The translations under genes and the position numbers were made by a program. The notes beneath the pieces were generated by a model. It was not told the DNA's origin. It worked only from the letters and a program-made list of their open reading frames with translations, and made no database searches. DNA of 64,000 nt from Onchocerca lupi (taxonomy: Eukaryota; Nematoda; Chromadorea; Rhabditida; Onchocercidae), in assembly GCA_028564675.1 (NCBI GenBank), contig JAOVVO010000358.1:1-64000 (forward strand), written 5' to 3'. Below are positions 1 through 11,955 of this stretch, piece by piece (the stretch's first letter is position 1; every line of letters begins with the position of its first letter).

Positions 1-1289
1 AAATTTTAATTTAAAACAAAAAAAAAAAAAAAAAAAAGAAAGAAAAAGAAGAAAAAGAAAAACAAAAACAAATCAGTATTGGATAAATCGAATAAAATGC
101 AAGGAAAAATATGGAACATTCGATGAAACGGCAATGAGCTGTTCAAAGAGGAGAAATTGAAGAAAGGAAGAAAGAAGAAAAACAGGAAAAGGTCATTTGT
201 TATGCTGATTATATAAAGAATCTAAATAATGCCATGTATAGTAATTAAATACTTTTAAGAATTAAAAAAAAAAAAAAATGAAAAGAACAAAAATTTTGGA
301 AAAAATTTTTTTGCCCCAAAAAAAAAAAAATTTAATTAGGCTAAATTCAAAAAAAAAAAAAAAAAAAAAAGAGACGAAGTATAATTCTGGTTGTGAACAG
401 AGCTTAATAGATTTGATTTTCTTCAGGTATAAATCAATGTTATTTACAAATAAATTCATCTATTTTAATATTTAGAAAACATTTTAAATGAAATATTTGC
501 AATTTTTAAATTCTTTTAAATTTAATTTTCATAGTTTAACGTCGTAAACTTTAATTTTCTCATCTATCATTCTCTACTCTCATTGTTATTATCAGAGATT
601 AAAACTAGCAGCAGGCAATGATCCATTGAATAAACAAAGAATATAATATCAACAACTTTTATAGAACTTTCGAGAATTATTTAGAAATTGATTTGTTTAA
701 AATTCATTTTGAAATTTGATTGTTAAAAATTTTTTCAAATATTTAAAGTTGAGATACCGACATGAGACATGTTAATCATGATGTTAAAATTATGCCATTT
801 ATAAAAGACTCAATCAATAATACTTTTCGAGGAAATGAAATTTCATATTGAAGAAATGTGTTTGGGGAACTAATCAAAGCGTTTCTTCATCCGGAAGATG
901 AAAAATCGCCCGGAAGAATTGCAGCAGGAAAATCGTTCCGGATATCACTGGATTTGATATTCAATATAATCAATCAAGTATGCTTGATAATAGCTTTAAC
1001 GATTCATTAAAATCTGAAGCAGTCCTACCATATAATATCTCTAATTTAATGTTATCAGATAAAATAAAAAGTTAAATTTAAATACAAATTATACCAATTA
1101 ATTAGCACCAATAATCAATTAATTATCAATTACTGATTCCGCCTGATGTAAAGAATCGATTATTGTGATAGAGCACAAAATTGAAATCTTTCATACGTTA
1201 TCTGAATTCTATTAAGTTCAGACATCCGTATCGCGACAAGATGACACTTTTTTGTCTCAACACTTTTCAACTTAATGAATAAGATGATT
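1..1289. other. Non-genic AT-rich DNA
   Basis: No exon-like stretch was found. The first 60 bases and the region around 260-370 are A-rich homopolymer runs; open frames here are low-complexity Phe/Lys strings and are not genes. Confidence 0.6.
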
Positions 1290-1425
1290 TAATAATGAAC
1301 TATGATAATGATAAGAACGATTTATTGGCTTTCCAATGAACTATGATAATAATAATGATAATGATTTATTAACTTTCTAGTGAAATTCGATAACAATAAT
1401 AATGATTTATTAATTATTATCAATA
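1290..1425. repeat. Imperfect tandem repeat, about 43-bp unit, 3 copies
   Basis: Three diverged copies of a unit built from a GAAC/GAAAT start, a run of ATAAT/ATGAT and a GATTTATT end follow one another. The array ends at the left edge of the duplicated dyf-3 segment. Confidence 0.6.
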
Positions 1426-1429
1426 CAAG

Positions 1430-2990
1430 TGTATATCTAGTGATTATCGTTTGCTAATCAAATTTATTGCACCGGACATTGAAAATTTACGAAATTAAAT
1501 TATATGCTACTTCAAAAAATCAAATGAATATAAAACCGACCTGAATTTATTTAAATTATCCAGTCAGAATAAGTTTGAAAAGTTTTTTCTAAAGGATATG
1601 ATTATCCCTTAAGATGAACTTTACACTTCACCAGTTTTAAAAACTCCTATGATTCTAGTTCTTTTTTTAGCAAAGAAATCTAATCAATAAGAATATTTCT
1701 TCATTCATTATTTTTCATCCAACACATCTTAACTCACTGCAGTTATTAAGAACTTAATTATTGATTAGCTCGAATAAATACCAGAAAAATTATCGATTCA
1801 ATAGACAATTTTGGTTTTTTTATATGTGATATTATCAGCGAATTTTCGTCACTTTTTTCACAATAAAATGAGATAGTACTGAATGAATCAATTCTATAAT
1901 TTCTCAAAAATTATCCTCACTAATATCCAACTTCTTTCTACTCTTTCGTTCAGTCCGATCTGTCCTAAGAAGAACTTGATGAACTTTTTTAAAATGATAA
2001 ACTAAAGAGAAGTTGGAAATCATCGAAAATTTTGAAGGATAAAAAATGAAATAAAAATTTGAAAAGAGAAAGAACCAGTTTAAGAACCAGTTTCGTGTGG
2101 AATATTATAGTCGCTATAATCAGTATCTTCATCTGCATAAAAAATGCTATTTTCTTGATCATCATCATCGCCAATTCCTGCTCCAATCATATTATCAAAT
2201 ATTTTCGATGCTTCAAAGAAAACAAAATAAAAAATAAAATGGTCCCCATCAGTTGAATATGTTAGAAAAATCAAAAGTTGGAATAGTTGAAGAATGAAAA
2301 ATTATTTGAAAATTGATGTTTCGTGATCTTTGACTGTTGGTTTCATTGAGTTTTGTTTTTCATTCTAATCTAGCTATCCTAAAAAGTTCATTAATCTATA
2401 CGGTTAACCATTCTAGAGATTTTATTCAAATCAATCAATTTCTTAGTAAAATTATAAAATCATTAGAATATTTTCCTCATCCAAACTCTTCCCATAAAAT
2501 CATATTAACATGATTAAATTTAATAAATCAATATTTTACTGTGTTTCTCGAAGCATCAATTCTTGTGCTCGCATACGTTCCACCATATTACGCATATTCT
2601 GCTCGACATCTTTGTTACGTTGCTGTTCTGCGTGATCAAATTCATTCTGAGCAAATTTTTATTTATTTAGCAATAAATTTATTTGAAATAAAAAAAGAGC
2701 GAAAAATTTTTAATTGACGATATCTCTACGTGCAATTCCATTTGGCATTATTTTTCGGGTTAAAAGCATTTTGGTTTTGAAAATAAAAGTTTACACATAC
2801 TATAACTTTTGCAAAAATGCCAAATTTCTAAATTTCAGCACATAGATGACGTATAACTATTTCAATTTCATTTTATATTTCTCATATTCATCCATACACT
2901 GAGAACGAAATGACTGCAATGTTATAATTTTTATAATTTTAAATTAAATATTACAAAAAATTGTTGCGACTGTCGGAAAACGAATTTTAG
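1430..2990 (-). pseudogene. Decayed duplicate of the dyf-3/CLUAP1 3' half
   Basis: This segment aligns along its length with about 6885-8640 (exons, introns and 3' flank of the intact dyf-3 gene). Recognisable on the minus strand are the equivalents of exon 7 (about 2840-2905, containing the motif CMDEYEK), exon 8 (about 2540-2650, motif NMRNMVERMRAQEL), the acidic exon (about 2080-2195, motif MIGAGIGDDDD) and the last exon (about 1900-1965). It is broken: the exon-7 copy has an in-frame TAG after MKLK and another at its 3' border, and the last-exon copy reaches a TGA after four codons (DRSD). The 5' exons are absent. Introns are retained, so it arose by DNA duplication and not retroposition. 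See the Helitron relic at 5560-6840. Confidence 0.9.
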
Positions 2991-3054
2991 CAAATATATT
3001 CAAAACAATCAAAGTATTTGTATAATAGAAATTTATATTATTCCTCAATCAAAT

Positions 3055-3150
3055 AAATCACTCATCCATATCTTAGCAGAATGATCTTTGTTCCCTCATC
3101 TTCCAGTCTGCTAATAGAGCTCATGCGGATTGTCTAAATGGTTGTAAAAC
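3055..3150. repeat. Diverged repeat, copy 1 (partner at 4750-4850)
   Basis: Both blocks share CACTCAT-CATATCTT, TTGTTC-CTCATCTT and TCTGCTAATA-AGCT-ATG-G in the same order and orientation, with many substitutions between them. The function is unknown; it could be part of an old mobile element or another local duplication. Confidence 0.6.
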
Positions 3151-3200
3151 ATGTAAATTGTCTGGATTGCAGTAAGAGTTAATGCTTTTGTGCATTGTTT

Positions 3201-3242
3201 AAAGGAACTATTTTACATGCAAAATGTAAAAATAGTTCCTTT
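3201..3242. repeat. Perfect-arm inverted repeat (hairpin)
   Basis: The left arm AAAGGAACTATTTTACAT is followed by a 5-base spacer and its reverse complement, with one extra A in the right arm. It lies just outside the diverged repeat at 3055-3150. Confidence 0.8.
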
Positions 3243-5559
3243 GCTCACATAGCTATCTTTGTTTATGATTACCAAGCTTAACTGCAATAATAAAAATCGT
3301 TGATTCATTCACATATAAATCTTCTGGTCTTACAGTTACGCCCATGTCTGAATGTTCCCACTTAAAAAAAAAAAAAGAGATGTTAGCGGCCATAAAGCAA
3401 CCTCTGGACTGGTGCAACACTTTTAACTCGATTGGACTCTTCAAATCTTTATCCATTATTTTCCTACCATTAATGATTATTTAATTATTCATCAAGCCTC
3501 ATCAATTTCTAAACTTCAAATAAACCCCAAAATAAATTCCCTTACTACCTATGAGACAATTATTTCAGCTATCGATTCTACTTTCCATATTCATTTATAA
3601 ACTATATTGTAATGTAGTTGTAATAAATTACGTTATAATTATTGAAAACAGGACTGTTCATATTTGGAAGTTATGGATCGAATCTTTATTACGAACCATT
3701 CATGAGTTATGGGGTTATGAGCCTCTGTATGTTTGCAGATTCTTATTCGAATTTTTTAAAAATATTCTTATATTTAACTTTTATCGCTAAAAATAAAATT
3801 AAAAATGTTGCAGTATGTTAACCTTATTGCAAAGCATTCTTATATTCAAGTCAAAACGAAATTATAGAAAAAATTACTTTAGAGCCGCATCAAATTGATA
3901 ATTTCTTCTTTTAACTTTTACAGTGCTAATTCATGGCTCACATATTCCGATGTTGAATTGCTCTTGTAACAGTACGTATCCCTAAAAGATGTCAAATTTG
4001 CATAATATCGTAACATCTGCCGAAATGTCAAAGTTTGATGGTTTATTAATTATGTCGATTGCTTCGAAAAAAGTAAGCTTTGCAAAAAAGAATTCATTAC
4101 TTTCGAATTTTATATATAATGACTCATCACTTGTTCATCTTAATTTTTTTTTAAATCCTAAACTTTTGAATATATATTATTCCATTAATATTTGACTGAT
4201 ATTTACAAATATTTGTTATACTTGAAGTCTGCTTATGCTAATAATCGTTTGTTGTACGTAAAATTTATATTCAACGAAATAAGTACAATAAAATGATTTC
4301 TGCAAAACAAATAATAGATAATGACAGGAATTCAAGCATGAGAGCCGAGAAATGGAAACATCGCACAATGGATATCTTTCGCTTTTTTAGGAGTATAATT
4401 GTGAACAGAATTATTAAAACTTTTAATATAAATAAAAATGTAAATGTTCGTTGTTCAAGATCCTAAAATCTCCGGAAGTTTTGCACCGACTGCTTTGAAA
4501 TTTTGATACAATGTTGCATTCTAATGAGCGCATTTTTACATCTATACCTATTATTATATAGATGTCAAATTTCTAACAAGTAAGAACATGCTTTTCTTCA
4601 TAATATTTTTCTCTCTCTTGCCCATTTCTTAATTACTTTTCCATTTTGCCTCATTTTTGTTCCTTTCACCCTCCTTCTTCCTATTTATGTTTGCCTTTTA
4701 ATTCCTTTCGTCCATATTTTCTTTCATATGTTAGTCTAATATTTCTCAGGCAAGTGAGTCACTCATGCATATCTTGGCGCAAAGATTTTGTTCTCTCATC
4801 TTTCGATCTGCTAATAAAGCTTATGTGCATTGTATGAAACGTTGAGATGTTAACTGTCAAGAAGGTTGGAAGAACTGAAGCTTATTGGAATTGTTCGTTT
4901 TTTATCCTTTGTCGTGACAACCAATTTTTTGTATGATTAATATGTTGTAAGCTTCTACCTATTATCAATGTCAAGGATAAAAAGAAGATTTTTGAATTAA
5001 CCAGTTATGTGTGTTCTTTGGGTTGTTACTTTGTCGTCTTTTCCTTTAGCTTTTAATCGTTTTGAATTATTGATTGCTCGTTTTTTTTTTTTTTTTTTTT
5101 TGGATCACTCTACATTAGCAATGTTTTCGAAATAGTGTCTTCAACAGCAATGACAACGAGAAAAATATCACCGGTAGTTCAATCCCAGTTCAATTTCGAA
5201 AAGATTTCGACAGTACGAACGACAGTTTAATAGGACCAATAGCTGTGGTGGGACGGAAAGAGAACGAGTGTCACAAAAGGAAAGCACGACAACATAATGA
5301 GCATTCAAATGACCGTTAACATCTTTTATTATTTATCGTGTATTGTTCATTTAATCCTTACTATTTCATAAGCGCGATATTTTGTATAATATCGAATAAA
5401 TCCAATAAAACTTATTGCTAACCTAATCAAATCACAACATCAAGAAGAAGCAATCTTCAATCCAACCAGATTACAAGTTTAATTGCAAACTATCCGATTT
5501 TTCCCTTAACAAAGAAAAAATCATGATGTACTAATACTGGTGTTCAAATAGCGCGACAT
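3243..5559. other. Non-genic DNA with scattered repeats
   Basis: It contains the second copy of the diverged repeat (4750-4850), a block at about 4425-4500 related to 14985-15060, a 20-base poly-T run near 5085, and a GC-richer block at about 5105-5340 that I could not assign. No gene with exon structure was found. Confidence 0.5.
4425..4500. repeat. Dispersed repeat, copy 1 (partner about 14985-15060)
   Basis: Both loci contain AATAAAAAT, a TTCAA-ATC block and AAATCTCCG-AAGTT in the same order, and each is followed by a CAA(C)-GTTG(T/C)AT-type stretch. It is an interspersed repeat of unknown class. Confidence 0.5.
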
Positions 5560-6840
5560 AGTTTCAAAGGGAATGGCACTTATAATCAAATGATGTAATC
5601 TGTCAAGAGTGGTTTGGAGAAATTTTCTTTTAAGAGTGCGTCAGAAGGAACCGGTAAAACGTTCTAATAAGACTGGTAGCAATTCGATCCCAAAATGACA
5701 CAGCCTTAACTCTTGCATCGTCCGGAATAACTGCAACATTGCTACCAGGTGGGAGAACTGCTCATTCCACCTTGAAATTGCCATTGAGGATACAATTCAT
5801 TGAAATTCCCACATGCAATATTTCTAAAACATCCGGTATGGGAAAAGTATTGCAAAATGCAAACTTATTGTTTGGGATAAATGTACAATGGCGCACAAAA
5901 AACTGGTCGAGGCTCTTGATCGATCATTGCAAGATTTGCGTGAAAATATCAGACCATTTGGGAACGCATTAATATTACTTGCAGGAGATTTCAGGCAAAC
6001 ATTACCTTTGATTCTTCGATCAACACCAGCAGACAAAATAAATGCTTGCCTGAAATATCCTACTTTGTGGCCACATGTAAAGACGTCAAAATTAGTTACA
6101 AATATGCGTATCTAGCTGCAAAATGATCGATGAGCTGCGATATTCTCACATCAATTGCTGAAAACTGGAAACGGAAAGGTGCTAGTTGATCTGACCACAG
6201 GACGAATTTCATTGCCTCATAACTTTTGCAATTTAGTGAAGTCAAAAAAAGAGCTAGTTAACAAAATATTTCGCGATACTGGCTGAGTCAGCAAAATATT
6301 CCTGCGGCCAAGAACAAAGACGTCGACGAACTTAACGATATCATTTATCCTGACATTCAAAGCGAGACGGTCAAATACAAGTCCGGCGACACTGTTGTGG
6401 AAGCAGACGAAGGGGTTAATTTTCCAACAGAATTTTTGAATTACTCGATCTGCCAGGAATGCCACCGCACGTATTGCAAAATTGGAAATCAGAGTAACAA
6501 TATCATGTTGCGAAATATTAATCAGCCAAAACTTTGCAGTGGCACGCGGCTAGCAGCAAAAAAATTAATGAGTAATGTCGTAGAAGCAGAAGCCTTGAAA
6601 AAACCTTGCAGAAGTGAAGATGTCCTGATTCCTCGCATTCCTATAATTTCATTCATATTGGATATGCCATTTCAATTTAATTTTTTTTAGATTGCGATTC
6701 TTAATTCGATTGACCTTTGCAATTACCATCAGCAAAGCTCAAGGACAATCTTCAGAATTATGCGGTTTTGATCTAGAGATGGATTACTTCTCACAATGCA
6801 ATTTTGTGTCAAGATTTCAAAGCAATCAGTAAGAATTATA
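5560..6840 (+). pseudogene. Helitron Pif1-like helicase relic
   Basis: The translation, read across frames, follows the C-terminal SF1 helicase of Helitron rolling-circle transposons. The landmarks in order are YNQMM (about 5578), a Walker A loop EGTGKT (about 5645), LASSGITATLL then GGRTAHS (about 5710-5765), CKLIVWDKCTMAHKK (the Walker B region, with DE changed to DK, about 5860), AGDFRQTLP (about 5985), TNMRI (about 6100), LVDLTTGRISLPHNFCNLV (about 6185), IMLRNINQPKLC (about 6505), DVLIPRIP (about 6620) and ISKAQGQS (about 6730). It is dead: frame changes occur near 5690 and 5860, stops at about 6112 and 6285, and a stop at 6688. The N-terminal Rep/HUH nuclease domain was not found. It lies between the two dyf-3 duplicates. 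Confidence 0.92.
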
Positions 6841-6884
6841 GGGGATTTAAGATTTTGAACAAACGAATATATACAGATGTCAGA

Positions 6885-8640
6885 ATATAATTATTGATTA
6901 TTTTTTGTTAATCAAATGCATTACATTGAATATTGAAAATTTACGAAGTTAAATTATATGCTCCCAAAAAAATCCAGTGGTATAAAATTGACCCAAAATT
7001 GTTTAAATCATCCAATCAGATAAATTTAAAAATTTTTTCCTAAAGAATATGGTTATCTCTTAAGCTGGACTTTTACTTGACTAGTTTCAAAAATTTCCGC
7101 AGTTATATTCGAAAAACTGATACGAATAAAGCGAAAGTGAATAGTTCAATACACAAAACCATGGTGGATCCCTTCAATATAATAAGCATGATTTCGCATT
7201 AATTAATAATTCTAATCTCTTTTCGTTTATTCGTGAATTTCATTTTTTATGTTCATGAATATCAAAAAAAAAAATTTACTTTTTTCTAGCCAAGAAACCT
7301 TATTAATAAGGAAATTTCTTTATTCCTTATTTTCCATTTAGCATCTTAACTCGTTGCAGTCAACAAAACTTAGTTATTGATTTGCTCTGAATAAATACGA
7401 AAAAGTTTATCGATTCATCAGACAATTTTTATTTTCCTATATATGATATTATCAACAAATTTTTGTCACTATCTTTCACAATTAAATGAGATAGTACCAA
7501 ATGGATCAATTATATAATTCCTCAAAAATCATCCTCACTGCTAATGTCCAACTTCTTTCCGCTGTTTCGTTCAACTCTCGATCTGTCCTAAAAGAATTTG
7601 TTTAACTTTTTGGAAATGATAAACTACGGAAAAGTTAAAAGTCATTAAAAGTTTTGAACGGTAAAAAATACAATGAAGATTTGAAAAAAAAAAAGAACCA
7701 ATTTGTTCCGGTATGGAATATTATCGTCGTCATTATCAACATCTTCATCTGCATAAGAAATGTCATTTTCTTGATCATCAAAATCATCATCATCAATATC
7801 CTCATCATCATCATCATCGCTAATTCCTGCTCCAATCATATTGCCAAATATTTTCGATCCTTCAAAGAGAGCAGAATAAAATACAAAATGGTAAAAAATC
7901 AGTTTAAATATGTTGGAAAAATCAAAAATTCTAAACAGTTCAAGATTCAAAATGTTTGAAAATTGGTTTTTCGTTACCTTTGACTTTTGGTTTCATTGAG
8001 TTTGCTTCTTCATCTAATCCAGCCATCCTAAAATTTCATTGTTCTTATAATTAACCGATATGGAGATTTTATTCCAATCAATGGCTTATTTTTTTAATAA
8101 AATTATAAAATCATTAAACTATTTTTCTCATCCAAATTCTTCCCATAAAATCATATTAACATGATTAAATTTAATAAATCAATATTTTACTGTGCTTCTC
8201 GAAGCGCCAATTCTTGTGCTCGCATACGTTCCACCATATTACGCATATTCTGCTCGGCATCTTTGTAACGTTGCTGTTCTGCGTGATCAAATTCATTCTG
8301 AACAAATTTTTATTTATTTAGTAATAAATTTATTTGAAATGAAAAAAGCAAATGAAAAATGAAAAATTTTTAATTGAAAATATCTCTACTTATAATTCCA
8401 TATAGCGCTATTTTTCAGATTGAAAGTTTTTGAAATTAAAAGTTCACATTTACCTGTAACTTTTGCAAAAATGCCAAATTTCTAAATTTTAACACGTAAA
8501 TGTCGTATAATTGTTTCAATTTCATTTCACATTTCTCGTATTCATCCATACACTGAGGACGAAATGACTGCAATGTCATCAGTTTTATAATTTTAAATTA
8601 AATATTGCAAAAATTATTGCAACTGGAAATCGGTTATTTT
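6885..8640. repeat. Duplication unit B (copy within the functional dyf-3 gene)
   Basis: It pairs with 1430-2990 in direct orientation. Unit B has roughly 200 extra bases near 7090-7280 that unit A lacks. It begins within about 50 bases of the last recognisable helicase codons and ends at the poly-A run near 8642. Confidence 0.85.
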
Positions 8641-8642
8641 AA

Positions 8643-8674
<32 letters not shown>

Positions 8675-10863
8675 ATTTTCCTGAATAATTTATTTGCTTC
8701 AAGAACACAAATATACGAATATTTTATTTTAGTTTGGTTATTAAAATCATTAAAGCTGTTTTTGTCAACTATTATTTGTTCTGTTATTCATAAAGCAATT
8801 TGACATTGATGAGATAATAATCTCAAATTAATGCTGCATCCATTTGTTGTACTTATCAAATTGTGCCAAAAAAAAAAAAAAAAAAAAAAATTTTGAGTAC
8901 CTGTAATTTAGCCAAGCGTTTCTGCTGTTGTTCATATTCCTTCTTTCGGCGTTCGATTTTGGCATCCAATGCTGCTTCATCCGAACTAACATTTTCCAAA
9001 TTATGATTTACTACAGTTAATTCTTCCTTTAAAACTGCGGAAAATTAAGTGAAATTTTCGATTCAAATTATTGAAAAAAAAAAAAAGAATTTAGTTTCTG
9101 TAATATTCTTTATCTTAGCCATAATTTTAAGCTTCAAGCGATTATTGTTCAGCAATAATCCTATCTTTTTCTTTTGCTAATTAACGTTCATCCATCTGAT
9201 TATCATAATGATATGATAATTTCGTATTTTACAAAAGTGATAATGAGAAGGATAAGAAGAAAAGTAGTAAAAAGGTCTAAAACGGTATATACGAATGTTA
9301 AGTAGAAACTTATGAAAAAGATAATTTTCACTTTCATTTCTGATATCTTCTGCTATGTATTTCATAAAATAAGTTGAGAAAATTAAAAATTTATAGGCAA
9401 TCATTTCTATGCAACACTTCATAAATATTAATAATAATAATAATAATAATTGGCAAATTACCTGCATAGCTTGGATAGCTTGCAAAATGGCTTTTTCACT
9501 ATCTGATAAACTTAATGAAAATGATAAAGCTTTGTTTCGTTCAGTCTGAAAAATTTTCTTTTTTTAGAATAAATTACATATTATATATCCTGTAATAATC
9601 AAGTTAATTCACTGCTTCATTATCTAACACTGTAAAGCAGGATTTTACTAATCGTGATAAAGGATTTATTTATAGATCAAGTTTTACTTTTGCGATAATC
9701 TCTTTTGCCAATAGATCATACAATGTTGCTCCATGATTTGGAATTTGCAATGCTAATTGTCGACATTTCTGTAGTTCTTCTCCTTGAAATTGCCTTTTTT
9801 AATACAAATTAAATGGCATCAGCATTAGTCAATCAACAGAACACTTAACAGGTTTATAGTTGCAACTTTGTGTAATGCTTTGTTAGAAATGTACGTGACT
9901 TTAGAATCTTTCAAAAAAATGGAAAAATAAACTTATTTTGCTGAGTATAATATTTCTCATCGAACTAATTGTAGCATTTTGATCGAAATCAGTTGGACGT
10001 CGAATTATTTCATATAAATTTCGCACAACAACAGCAAGCTCTTGAACTGCATATCCATCCGCCTTTGGTAATAATTTAAAAAAAAAAAATCAATTCACTC
10101 ATCATTTTTTATTAATAATTAATTTTAAAGCTTTTATTGCATTTCAAAAAATTTCTTACGTTTTCAAGCTAATATAAAGATAAAGACAAAAACACTACTT
10201 TTATCATTTAATTTCATTCATCAAAAAAGAGCTAAGATAATAAAGAAACCCATCATTTGAACAAACAAAATGGCTTAGATGAAAATTGGGCCCAAACAAT
10301 TGAAAATCTAATTTCGAAATTTTTAAAATATAAGCCACTGTTCTAAATCAAAATTTGAATATATGGAATTTTTACCATATATAATTTCTTGGGATTCAAT
10401 TTAATACGAGCCTTCTGAAAAATATAGAATGTGGCTGATTTTATAAAAAATGCTCGTTCCTGCTCTGTATCGATCATAGGTGGTAGAGAAAGTTGGGCAT
10501 CATATCTGAATGATAAGTGATAAGTTGAAAACATAGAATTGGATTTATAACTTTTATGAAGCTTCTAGCCTAGTTGTTAAGATTTCGGAATTCTGAATTT
10601 CGGGAAGTTTGAATCATTTTGTGCATTCTGAAAATTATATGAAAACATATTTCTCTACTTGAAATTTTAGTTGCGATAACTTTCAGAGGAATTCAATAAC
10701 ATCTAAATCCAAAAATATGATCAGAAAGTGACTGAAATATCAACAAGATTTACCTGTGCACTATCCATTCCAATATTTCTGCGATCAATTTGAAATTTGG
10801 AGTTCGAAAATTTTCCATGGAAACGAGTCGTGGATAACCGAGGACCCGTAAATGTTCTACCAT
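7522..10863 (-). CDS. dyf-3: Intraflagellar transport protein IFT38 (CLUAP1/DYF-3 orthologue)
   Basis: Eleven exons (10863-10754, 10505-10376, 10062-9933, 9782-9688, 9545-9462, 9026-8901, 8567-8454, 8297-8191, 8027-7978, 7859-7699, 7587-7522) give 390 residues, close to human CLUAP1 (413). It matches the family throughout: LGYPRLVSMENFRTPNF (calponin-homology-like N-terminus), DTEQERAFFIKSA, KARIKLNPKKLY, ADGYAVQEL, GATLYDLLAKE, SSDEAALDAKIERRK, FRPQCMDEYEK, a coiled coil (exons 6-8), an Asp/Glu-rich segment (exon 10) and a C-terminus ending SSEDDF. IFT38 is a subunit of IFT complex B, needed to build cilia; in nematodes that means sensory neurons. The start chosen is the ATG two bases after a TTTGCAG acceptor, suggesting trans-splicing; an extra 5' exon cannot be excluded. 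Several acceptors are not CAG (AAAG at exons 3 and 6, CAAG at exon 4, GAAG at exon 10) but are required by phase and homology. Confidence 0.95.
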
Positions 10864-10872
10864 ATCTGCAAA
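10864..10872 (-). promoter_or_regulatory. Probable spliced-leader trans-splice acceptor of dyf-3
   Basis: Read on the minus strand, TTTGCAG ends two bases before the ATG of dyf-3. No upstream exon gives a compatible open phase: the best upstream donor candidate, near 10929, runs into a stop. Confidence 0.5.
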
Positions 10873-11955
10873 TAGCATCAGTCTCAGAGTTTTATTTATG
10901 TAAATGTTAAGATTAAGATGAAAAATTCTTACCTCATGATGCACAAAAAATTCTTTCGTAACGATTTCAAATCCAAATTTTGGTTACATTTGGTTTTTTT
11001 TTTTTTTTTTTAAGTTTAGAAATTTCAGAATTTTAACTTAGTTTTGGTTTGAGAAATTTCATTAAATCTCACATCAATGGAATGAAATAATGCAGACTGT
11101 ACTGAAATAAACTTCAAATAAATCAAAAAAGTACTATCTTAATGAAAAAATCTGATGATTCTATCGTGGCGTAAAACGTGAAAGACGTGGAAGTGTCCAA
11201 TAGGTCATATAAATGCTTGACTTTAAATGGCTTTTGTATTTCCGTTCAAAAGAAAATATGAAAAAAAAGAAAAAAAAACAAACAAATAAACAAACTTCTT
11301 AATTCTCTATAAGACATGCTGATGATTGAATTCAAAGGATAAAACTAGATAAACAGCAACTTTGTGAAATTTTAACGCTGTTGCCAAGGGAACTAGTGAT
11401 AATATTTATTCTAAATTGTGACCAAGTAAGTACTGCTTTGCAACTTAATAATTGATTTTTTGAATAATTAATTGATTATTTAAAGGAATAATTTTATAAT
11501 TTATAAATAATTGATTTTTTGTTGATTTTTTTAATTGATTGATTAATTGATTGAATAATTGATTTTTTGCACATATAAATAATTACAACAAATAAATAAG
11601 TGACAAAGCAAATGAAAATATTTTCCGCGATAAAGAAGTAAAAGTTCATGAACTTAATTAACTTGCTCATTAAACTTCATCCCAACAAGAATCTTTCTAG
11701 AAAAGAATGGAATCTTTAAGTTTTCTTTGAAATGAAAGATGATTCTAGTTTGTGATGGTTTAAAATGTATATTTATATGATTTCAATTAAAAGTCTGGGA
11801 GAGGTAATCAAAGATCAGTTCAAGAAATATTTCATTATTCTTGTCATTTTACAGGATTCATTATAAACAATACAAATTGGATTTTTTGCATATAGAAATA
11901 ATTATAATAACATATTGATAAGTAGCAATACAAATGATAATTACATAAACGAGAA
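10873..11955. other. Intergenic region between the phosphatase and dyf-3
   Basis: About 1.1 kb without exons. It holds a 19-base poly-T run near 10993 and an AT-rich patch at about 11440-11570 with repeated ATTGATT words. Both flanking genes are on the minus strand; the distance is long for a nematode operon. Confidence 0.5.

Noticed and set aside
3253..3456. 67-codon minus-strand open frame with VTVRPEDLYVNES
   Set aside because: It runs through a poly-T tract, has no borders or homology I know, and sits in repeat-bearing DNA; a decayed exon cannot be excluded.
3551..3790. 79-codon plus-strand open frame (TVHIWKLW...), resembling a WD repeat
   Set aside because: The similarity is a few residues only and there is no surrounding exon.
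9177..9485. 102-codon minus-strand open frame overlapping dyf-3
   Set aside because: It only extends the true exon 5 (9545-9462) into its intron.
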